Shown one piece after another: positions 9,665-16,445 of a stretch of 64,000 nucleotides of DNA. How positions within the stretch are numbered: the stretch's first letter is position 1; every line of letters begins with the position of its first letter. A program made the position numbers and the translations under genes. Source of the DNA: Hymenobacter plasmatis (GTDB taxonomy: Bacteria; Bacteroidota; Bacteroidia; Cytophagales; Hymenobacteraceae); contig NZ_JAJFAW010000019.1 in assembly GCF_020711255.1 (NCBI RefSeq), positions 1-64,000 on the forward strand, written 5' to 3'. The notes under the pieces were generated by a model. The model had not been told where the DNA came from. It made no database searches and saw only the letters and a program-made list of their open reading frames with translations.

Positions 9665-12031
9665 ATGTCAAACTATTTGCTGCGCCGGCTGAAACGGGCT
9701 GGGCTGTTATTCAGCGTGCTTTTGCTGCTCTTCCTGTCGGTTGGTCCGCTGGCAGCTCAAACGCGACCGCGGCGGTACTGGGAAGCCGACCCGGATTCGC
9801 TTCGTCGGGTCTTGGCCGGGCAGCACACCGACACTGCCCGCCTACGTACCCTGTTGCATCTGAACGACATCGGCGACACTCGGACGGATACCGAGGTCAG
9901 ACAACTGATCCGAGAAACGGAGCGGCTGGCGCGCCGGCTCCGGCGGCCCGAAGCTGACGCTTTTCGCCTTTGGGAGAACTACGCCAAAATGGATTCGGCC
10001 GGCGTGGCACCCGCGCGCTTGCTCGATACCCTGCGGGCTATGATTAAGGTGGCCGCCCGCTCGCATTTGGCTGTCGTGGGCCCCCTGTATGAGGTAGGCG
10101 ACCTGTTTAACAAACTCAAGCAGCCGGAGGCGCGGCTTGCTTACTTTCAAGCCAAGCTGGCGCAGTACAGCACCCGCGGGGCCCGGGAAAACATGGCCGC
10201 TTGCCACGTGAAGATTGGCGGGTATTACCTACGCAAAGGCGACTATAACCAGGGCATCAGCCACTACCTGCGCGCTGCCGAGCTGGAGCACACCTTTAAC
10301 CGATTTCAGGAGGAGAACGAGCTGAAAGTGGCCGGCAGCTATTACGCCGAATGGGGCAACTCGGCCCTGGCGCTGCACTACCTGCGCCAGGCGCTGCACG
10401 TGCACGAGGGCCTGCCCCGGCAAGACAAACTGCTGGCAGTGGGCTACACCTACCGGGGCATGGCCCAGGCCTACCGCCAGCTGGGCAACCCCGCCGCTGC
10501 GCTGCGCTACGCCAATCTGGCCCTGGTGTCCCTTCCGGCCAACGATACCGTTGCCGCCCGCAAGGAATGGAATCTGCTAGAACGCGCCTGCGGGTTGGTG
10601 CTCAAAAGCGAGGTACTACTCGACGCCCGCCGCGGGGCCAAGGCCGGGCCACTGCTGGCCCAGGCGCAGCGCCTGGGCGACTCGCTCCAGATACACTTGT
10701 TTACCACCCACGGCAATTTCGAGCTGGACGCGACCCGGGCACGCTACTACGCGGCCCGCGGCAATTGGGCCCGCGCCGAAACCGCGTGGCGGGCCGCTTA
10801 TGATAAAGCCCAGCACAACAACCGGGTATCGCTGCGCCTGGTGTATGCGCGGGAACTGGCCCGCTTCTTCGACCAGCGCGGGCAAGCCGGCTTGGCCACC
10901 GGCTATTACCGGACTGCCGCCGCACTGGCCGACACGCTGGAAAGGACCCAAGGCGCCCTGCACGTGGCCAACTTCGAGTACGAGAAAGCCGACCGGGCCC
11001 AGACCGCGCGCATCGCGCAGCTACGCGACACCCAGCTGCGCGAAGCGGCCCAGGCCCGGCAGCAGCGCCGGGTGCTGTGGGCCGTGCTGGCCGGGGCCGC
11101 CTTGCTAGTGGCGCTGGCCGCCGTGCTCTACTACGCCTTCCGCCGCTCCGAACGCCTCAAGCACTTGGTCATCGACCAGAAGCAGGATTTGCAAGCCCAA
11201 CGCGACCAGCTCAACACGTCCCTGACGGAGCTGCGCACCACGCAGGCCCAGCTGGTGCAGCGCGAAAAGATGGCCTCGCTGGGGGAGCTCACGGCCGGCA
11301 TTGCCCACGAGATTCAGAACCCGCTCAACTTCGTCAACAACTTTTCCGAAGTAAGCGCAGAATTGCTCGACGAGCTGGCTGAGGAACAAGCCCGGCCGGA
11401 ACGCGACGCCGAACTGGAAGCCGAAATGATGGAGGACCTGCGGCAGAACATGGCCAAAATTACCCAGCACGGAAAACGTGCGGCCAGCATCGTCAAGGGC
11501 ATGCTCGAGCACAGCCAAATCAGCGCCGGCGAACGCCAGCCCACAGACCTGAACCGCCTCGCCGACGAGTATATGCGCTTGGCTTACCAAGGCCTGCGGG
11601 CCAAGGACAAAACCTTCAACGCCACCCTCAGCACCTACTTCTTAGCCGACCTGCCGCCAGTAACCGTGGTAGGGGCGGATGTAGGACGCGTGTTGCTCAA
11701 CTTGTTTACCAATGCCTTCTACGCCGTGCGCCAGCGCCAGCAAGCGGGCGAGCCGGGCTACCAACCACAAGTCGGCGTGCGCACCATCATGCTGAACCAG
11801 CAAGTCCAGATTCAAGTCACCGATAACGGCACGGGGATGCCCGAAAGCGTCAAGCAGAAAATCTTCCAGCCCTTTTTCACCACCAAGCCCACGGGCGAAG
11901 GCACCGGCTTGGGGCTCTCCTTGAGCCACGACATCATCGCCCAGGGCCACGGCGGCACGCTCACCATGGAGTCGCAGGAAGGCGAAGGCACGACTTTCTG
12001 CATTGGCTTGCCTGTGAATGCTGCCGTGTAA
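9665..12031 (+). CDS. TPR-containing membrane sensor histidine kinase (paralogue)
   Basis: 788 residues, starting 13 bp after the preceding kinase. Same plan as its neighbour: signal peptide ending near PLAAQ, TPR-like extracytoplasmic region (for example GGYYLRKGDYNQGISHYL), one membrane helix (VLWAVLAGAALLVALAAVLY), a longer coiled coil, then the kinase core with H548 as phospho-acceptor. The ATPase domain ends with GTTFCIGLPV. A stretch of about 35 residues around GYQPQVGVRTIMLNQQVQIQ is identical to the preceding kinase apart from one residue, which implies recent duplication or gene conversion. The dimerisation loop has a small acidic insertion (RPERDAELEAEMMED) not found in the other two. 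Last gene of the run; no clear terminator follows. Confidence 0.9.
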   Translation: MSNYLLRRLKRAGLLFSVLLLLFLSVGPLAAQTRPRRYWEADPDSLRRVLAGQHTDTARLRTLLHLNDIGDTRTDTEVRQLIRETERLARRLRRPEADAFRLWENYAKMDSAGVAPARLLDTLRAMIKVAARSHLAVVGPLYEVGDLFNKLKQPEARLAYFQAKLAQYSTRGARENMAACHVKIGGYYLRKGDYNQGISHYLRAAELEHTFNRFQEENELKVAGSYYAEWGNSALALHYLRQALHVHEGLPRQDKLLAVGYTYRGMAQAYRQLGNPAAALRYANLALVSLPANDTVAARKEWNLLERACGLVLKSEVLLDARRGAKAGPLLAQAQRLGDSLQIHLFTTHGNFELDATRARYYAARGNWARAETAWRAAYDKAQHNNRVSLRLVYARELARFFDQRGQAGLATGYYRTAAALADTLERTQGALHVANFEYEKADRAQTARIAQLRDTQLREAAQARQQRRVLWAVLAGAALLVALAAVLYYAFRRSERLKHLVIDQKQDLQAQRDQLNTSLTELRTTQAQLVQREKMASLGELTAGIAHEIQNPLNFVNNFSEVSAELLDELAEEQARPERDAELEAEMMEDLRQNMAKITQHGKRAASIVKGMLEHSQISAGERQPTDLNRLADEYMRLAYQGLRAKDKTFNATLSTYFLADLPPVTVVGADVGRVLLNLFTNAFYAVRQRQQAGEPGYQPQVGVRTIMLNQQVQIQVTDNGTGMPESVKQKIFQPFFTTKPTGEGTGLGLSLSHDIIAQGHGGTLTMESQEGEGTTFCIGLPVNAAV

Positions 12032-12175
12032 TTCACAAGGGCAACCTGTCTCAAGAAAATTGAGCTAGCTTAATAGCGAAGAGTCGCCTAGCTTCAGCAG
12101 ATACAGTTGGAAAATTTCTGGCCTGCTTTGGGTGCTTCGGGCTGGCTGTATTTAGCCCAGCCCAGTGCGACTCGG

Positions 12176-14053
12176 CTACTTCTGCAGCTCCAGTACCACG
12201 GCAGTTTTGGCCGGGAGCTGGAGCGAAGTTATACTGGCCAGGTTCTCGCCGGTGAGCACGTTGCGGGCTTTGGTGAAGCCACGGGTGCGCTCGGCGAAGC
12301 GGGCGGTGGGCAGCGTGGCCGGTTTGTCGGAGGTGTTGGACGCCACCATCACGGTGCCGGTGGCGTCGTAGCGGAAGTACACGTAGAGGCCGTTTTCGGG
12401 CAGAAACTGCATGAGCTTGCCGTTGTGCAGTACCGGGTGGTCGCGGCGGTAGGTGGCCAGCTTTTTCACAAAGTCGAAGGCTTCGTTTTCGCGGGCGTTG
12501 CGGCCGGCGGCGGTGAACTTATCCTCCTTGTCGCCGGGCCAGCCACCCGGGAAATCGCGGCGCACTTCGGCATCGGTGGGGTCCTTGAAATTCTTCATCA
12601 GGATTTCGGTGCCGTAGTACATGCTCGGGATGCCGCGGGTGGTGAGCAGCCAGGTCAGCCCCATTTTGTACTTGGCCAGGTCGTCGCCAATCACGGAGAG
12701 GTACCGGTCGTGGTCGTGGTTGTCGAGGAAGGTCACCAGCTTGGTGGGGTCCTGGTACACGGCGTCCTGGGCCAGGGTCTGGTAGAAGCGCTGCACCCCG
12801 CCGTCGTAGCTGATGGGCTGCTTCAGAGCGTCGAGCATGGCGCTTTCGAGCACGAAATCGAGCCCGCCGGGCTGGTTCGACTTGAAGGGAAAGCCGATGG
12901 TGTTGCGGGTGTAGTAGCTCTGGTCCACCACGTTGTTCACCGACGACTCGCCGAAAATGTGGATGCGCGGGTACTCGGCCAGCAGCGCCGCGTTGCAGCG
13001 GTTCATAAACGGCTGGTCGTTGTACATGTACGTGTCGATGCGCCAGGCATCGATGCCGAAGTTCTCGACGCACCAGATGGCGTTTTCAATCAGGTAGTTG
13101 GCCACGTAGGGGTTGCTCTGGTTGAGGTCGGGCAGGAAGGGCACAAACCAGCCATCGAGCGTGATTTTGCGGTCAATCTGGGCGCCGTGCGGGTCCGTGA
13201 TGGACTGGTAGCGGTAGCTGGTGTTGGTGTAGGTGGGCCACTGGTGCAGCCAGCTTTTCATGGGCAGGTCCTGCAGTATCCAGTGGGTGTTGCCCACGTG
13301 GTTGTACACGGCATCCTGCACCACTTTCAGGCCGGCGGCGTGGGCCTGCTGCACGTAGGCTTTGTAGGCCGCGTTGCCCCCAAAGCGCTTGTCGATGTTG
13401 TACTGGTCGGTGAAGCCGTAGCCGTGGTAGGAGGCGCGCATGGTGCCGCCTTCGTTGGTGAGCGGCTGGTTGTTTTCGATGAGGGGCGTAAACCAGATGG
13501 CGGTCACGCCCAGGTCTTTGAGGTAGGGAATGCGCTTGGCGGCCCCGGCCAGGTCGCCGCCGTGGCGGAGGAAGGGGTTGGCGCGGTCCATGTTCGGGTC
13601 GCGCATGCTGGCAAACTTGTCGTTGGTGGTGTCGCCGTTGGCAAACCGGTCGGGCATGGCCAGGTAGATGAAATCGGCTGCCGTCACGCCTTGCGCTTTG
13701 GGCGATTTGTCGCGGGCCCGCAGCTCCCAGCTTTGGGTCACGGTCTGGCCGGCTTTTTTGCCCACAATCTGCAGCCGGCCGGGCTTGGTGCTGGCCGAGA
13801 TGCTAAGGTCCAGAAAGGCGTAGTTGGAGTTCTCAACGGTGCTGCTCTTCACCAGCTTCACGCCGGGGTATGCGATGGTGTACGTCAGCGTGCCCGCGCC
13901 GGGACCGTGGATGAGCAGCTGCACGTTTGGATTTTTCATGCCCACCCACCAGTTGGTCGGGTTCACGCGCTCGATGGAAACGGATTGGGCACTGGCCAAA
14001 CCAGAAAGCAGCGCACTAAACACAAGGAACAGAAGGAGGTATCCTTTTTTCAT
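12176..14053 (-). CDS. Secreted GH13 alpha-amylase family enzyme (cyclomaltodextrinase/neopullulanase-like)
   Basis: 625 residues with a signal peptide (MKKGYLLLFLVFSALLSGLASA). Residues about 25-115 form an N-terminal cyclomaltodextrinase Ig-like domain (VNPTNWWVGMKNP is typical of this group). A GH13 barrel follows with all four regions: DAVYNHVG (D247, H252), GIDAWRIDTY (nucleophile D340), IFGESS (acid/base E369) and FLDNHD (D447). A C-terminal beta domain ends VVLELQK. It should hydrolyse alpha-1,4 glucans, cyclodextrins or pullulan at the cell surface or in the periplasm, feeding the GH31 alpha-glucosidase encoded nearby on the other strand. SusA of Bacteroides is a comparable enzyme, but no SusC/SusD pair is in this window. 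The start is set by the signal peptide. Confidence 0.92.
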   Translation of the reverse strand: MKKGYLLLFLVFSALLSGLASAQSVSIERVNPTNWWVGMKNPNVQLLIHGPGAGTLTYTIAYPGVKLVKSSTVENSNYAFLDLSISASTKPGRLQIVGKKAGQTVTQSWELRARDKSPKAQGVTAADFIYLAMPDRFANGDTTNDKFASMRDPNMDRANPFLRHGGDLAGAAKRIPYLKDLGVTAIWFTPLIENNQPLTNEGGTMRASYHGYGFTDQYNIDKRFGGNAAYKAYVQQAHAAGLKVVQDAVYNHVGNTHWILQDLPMKSWLHQWPTYTNTSYRYQSITDPHGAQIDRKITLDGWFVPFLPDLNQSNPYVANYLIENAIWCVENFGIDAWRIDTYMYNDQPFMNRCNAALLAEYPRIHIFGESSVNNVVDQSYYTRNTIGFPFKSNQPGGLDFVLESAMLDALKQPISYDGGVQRFYQTLAQDAVYQDPTKLVTFLDNHDHDRYLSVIGDDLAKYKMGLTWLLTTRGIPSMYYGTEILMKNFKDPTDAEVRRDFPGGWPGDKEDKFTAAGRNARENEAFDFVKKLATYRRDHPVLHNGKLMQFLPENGLYVYFRYDATGTVMVASNTSDKPATLPTARFAERTRGFTKARNVLTGENLASITSLQLPAKTAVVLELQK

Positions 14054-14137
14054 AGAATCAGATGAGTGAAAGCTGAGTATGGTGCGGGGCGGCTGATTTG
14101 CTTGCCGCGCCTCTTATAATGTCGGCTGTCATGCCGT

Positions 14138-14246
14138 CTGTCATGCAGAGCGCAGCGAACCGTAGGTCGGCGTAGCCAAGCATCTTATCACGCCTGAGCA
14201 AGTTGTGCAGCGGCGATAAGATGCTTCGCTGCGCTCTGCATGACAG
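14138..14246. repeat. REP-like long hairpin, family A (copy 1)
   Basis: Left arm 14138-14159, interrupted by 18 bp, continuing at 14178-14190; right arm 14215-14246 is the reverse complement of the joined arms. The same arms occur without interruption at 38138-38226. This copy lies upstream of the GH13 gene and downstream of the DUF1905 gene. Confidence 0.8.
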
Positions 14247-14317
14247 GCGATTATTGATGGCTGATTGAAGTAGTGCCGCGAGCGAGGTGCTTCGCACTTC
14301 TTGACCGTTCTAGGAAA

Positions 14318-14788
14318 TTACCCGCGCTTGCGGCCCTGCGTCAGCAGCTCCACCGTTTCTTCCAGGCGGCGGGTGCGGGTTTCGGGCTTTTTAGCGCCTT
14401 CGAGCCAGCGCACAAACTCGCGCTGATGGGTGTAGGCCAGCTTGGCAAAGTAGGCGGCGGCTTTGGGGTTGGTGGCCAGCTTTTCGGCCAGGTCGGCGGG
14501 GGCTTCCATTTTGCGCTCGGTCACGTCGCGCGACAGCGTGACGCGCACCGTGTCGCCCACGGTTTTGTCGATGGCGCGGCGAATCTGCTTGAGCAGGAGC
14601 AGGGCGTGGTGGCCGTCGCCGATGGGGACGATGCTGCCCTGGTAGGGGTAGTTGTCGAACGTGGCCTGCACGGGAACCCGGCCGCGCGTGCCGTACACCT
14701 CGGCCACGTTGAAGGGCACGACAACGAATACGCCGCCGTGGTCTTCGCCAGCTTCTAGAATGGCTTCAAATTCGTATTCGGGTTGCAT
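14318..14788 (-). CDS. DUF1905/YdeI-OmpD-associated domain protein
   Basis: A 156-residue soluble protein from the ATG at 14788 (MQPEYEFEAILEAGED); the frame extends further upstream only through sequence without family resemblance. The first ~100 residues match the DUF1905 beta-barrel pattern (VPFNVAEVYGTRGRVPVQATFDN, then SIVPIGDGHHALLL and GDTVRVTLSRD). The C-terminal part (KAAAYFAKLAYTHQREFVRW followed by EGAKKPETRTRRLEETVELL) is the YdeI/OmpD-associated Bacteroidota signature. The biochemical role is unknown. It lies 77 bp downstream of the glycosyltransferase-like gene and may be co-transcribed, although a possible -7 element sits at 14827-14833. Confidence 0.85.
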   Translation of the reverse strand: MQPEYEFEAILEAGEDHGGVFVVVPFNVAEVYGTRGRVPVQATFDNYPYQGSIVPIGDGHHALLLLKQIRRAIDKTVGDTVRVTLSRDVTERKMEAPADLAEKLATNPKAAAYFAKLAYTHQREFVRWLEGAKKPETRTRRLEETVELLTQGRKRG

Positions 14789-14826
14789 AGCGGCTAATGG
14801 GACTGGGTTATGGAGACTTGCTGGGG

Positions 14827-14833
14827 CAAAGTA
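14827..14833 (-). promoter_or_regulatory. Possible -7 promoter element (TACTTTG)
   Basis: A one-base-shorter variant of TAnnTTTG on the minus strand, about 40 bp before the ATG at 14788. The same 7-mer lies upstream of the lipoprotein gene at 30984. No clear -33 TTG. Confidence 0.25.
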
Positions 14834-14865
14834 AACCATTGCGGCGCCGGCCGGCACGCCGGGGC

Positions 14866-16218
14866 TTACCCAAATGCCACTTCGCACAGCACGTCCTGCA
14901 CCCCATCCTCATCGGCGGCGGCCACCACGCGCACCTCCCCAATGGTGCTGCCATACTGCAGCTGCAGCTGCTGCCGCAGGTCTTCGGTCGGCACCAAGAT
15001 GATGCGGGCCCGGCGCAGCGTCATCCGCTCTACTTCCAGGAGCCAGCCGCGGTCGCCGGGGCTGCTAAAGTCGATGGCCAGGCTGGCCACGTACAGCACC
15101 AGCGGCTGGCCCGTGCTGTTGCGGATTTCGAGCGCCGCCAGCCAGGCTGGCCAGTTGGGCGCATAAATGACCCCAAAATCGGAGCGCCCGCGCACCAGCT
15201 GCGCCGAACGCCGGGCGTACTGAATCATGCGGAAATTGAGCCCGTCGAATGCTGGGGTCCGGGGGACCGGCGCAGCAGCCTCCGGTTCGGGCTCAAAAGC
15301 AGGGGAGGCGGATAGCTCAACGACTGGGCTGAATTCCAACGCCTCCAGCGTGATATCGTCTTCGGGGGCTGAGAGTGCCGCGGCCTCAAAAGGGCCGGTT
15401 TCTTCCACGGCTTCGGTAAAGGCATTGCCATCCAGAAGGGTCGGCAGCTCCGGGTCAGGGTCGAAGTTTGTGTCTTCCGCTTCGGGTTCTATGTTGGGCT
15501 GCAGTTTGCTCGGGGGAGGCGTAACCGCAGCCGGCGGGAGCGCGGCCCGGTACGCCAGGTCGGCCGCCTCGCGCACCGATTGGGAGGCGCCCGCCACCGG
15601 GTTGGGCACGAGCAGTCCTTGCGAAGCAGCACTCGTGGAGCTGCCAACGTAAGGCGCCACCGGCTCCTGCCTCTGGTGAAACTGCGGCGCGTTCACGCCG
15701 GTGGGCCATTGGCTGCGCGAGCGGGCATTGGGCTGACTGGTAGGCACAGCTTCAAGAGCTGCTGCAATTTCTGGCGACGGGTGGTAGCTGGCGGCTGCCA
15801 GGTCTTCCAGCCCAATGATGCGCGACTGCAACGCGGGTACCGCCAAGTCACTAGCAGCCTGCGAACCAGCGGCTGGACCGGCCAGCAGCCGCACGCCGGG
15901 CCCGGAGGCATCCGTGCTCAAGGCATCTGTTTCGTCTTCAGTTTCATCGGCCGCATCAGTTGCGGCTGCATCGCCGGAATCCTTTGTTGGGCTGGCCACA
16001 GGGGTAGTAGCCGGGGCCTTGGGCTGGGGGTTGATGGGCTCGTCGTACCGTTCATCTGCGGCGGGCAGGTGCGGGTACACGGCCAGCACGGGCTGCTGGG
16101 CGGCCAGCTGGTACACCAGCGGCAGGGTGGGGGGCAGGGCCTTCCCGCCAAGCACATCCACACTCGGGTCGGCATCGTCCCAGGCCAGCAGCAGTACAGA
16201 AAATTCGGGCGGGGTCAT
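14866..16218 (-). CDS. Glycosyltransferase-like protein: GT-B N-terminal half with a long disordered insert
   Basis: 450 residues from the ATG at 16218 (MTPPEFSVLLLAWDD). The N-terminal ~50 residues (VDVLGGKALPPTLPLVYQLA, then QPVLAVYPHLP) resemble the first Rossmann strand and glycine loop of starch/glycogen synthase or GT4-type transferases. Residues about 55-335 are rich in Pro, Ala, Glu and Ser and probably disordered. The fold resumes at about 340 (NFRMIQYARRSAQLVRGRSD, then VIYAPNWPAWLAALEI and RRARIILVPTEDLRQQL), which corresponds to the part where GT-B enzymes bind the acceptor. The protein stops at VLCEVAFG without the nucleotide-sugar-binding C-terminal half, so catalysis is doubtful. 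Its neighbours are alpha-glucan enzymes, which hints at a role in glycogen or glucan metabolism. Family assignment is inference. Confidence 0.5.
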   Translation of the reverse strand: MTPPEFSVLLLAWDDADPSVDVLGGKALPPTLPLVYQLAAQQPVLAVYPHLPAADERYDEPINPQPKAPATTPVASPTKDSGDAAATDAADETEDETDALSTDASGPGVRLLAGPAAGSQAASDLAVPALQSRIIGLEDLAAASYHPSPEIAAALEAVPTSQPNARSRSQWPTGVNAPQFHQRQEPVAPYVGSSTSAASQGLLVPNPVAGASQSVREAADLAYRAALPPAAVTPPPSKLQPNIEPEAEDTNFDPDPELPTLLDGNAFTEAVEETGPFEAAALSAPEDDITLEALEFSPVVELSASPAFEPEPEAAAPVPRTPAFDGLNFRMIQYARRSAQLVRGRSDFGVIYAPNWPAWLAALEIRNSTGQPLVLYVASLAIDFSSPGDRGWLLEVERMTLRRARIILVPTEDLRQQLQLQYGSTIGEVRVVAAADEDGVQDVLCEVAFG

Positions 16219-16378
16219 GAAAAGCAAGGATGTGAGGCAAAGTCCGGCCGGCTGAGGCGCCCGCGGCGGTGCAGCAGCCAAACAATCCTCAATGCTACGT
16301 CAACCGGGCCACATATTAGCTAAAAAATCGTGAGGACCCGGCCACTGAAAAGTAACTTGCGTACTCAACACTCGCAGA

Positions 16379-16401
16379 ACCGGCCTCGCCGGTCTTTTTT
16401 T
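16379..16401 (+). terminator. Terminator-like hairpin in the leader of the GH31 gene
   Basis: accggc-ctc-gccggt followed by c and seven T. The orientation is plus, yet no plus-strand gene lies upstream (the nearest gene is divergent). It sits 45 bp before the GH31 start codon, so it may be a leader attenuator or the relic of a lost gene. Confidence 0.6.
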
Positions 16402-16445
16402 GCCCGGTTTTGCGATTGAACTTGCCTTTTGCTTAGAATAAATTT

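Noticed and set aside
12107..14065. A 652-codon open frame antisense to the GH13 gene
   Set aside because: Its translation is a Gly/Val/His-rich composition typical of the reverse strand of a GC-rich gene; the other strand has a signal peptide and all GH13 motifs.
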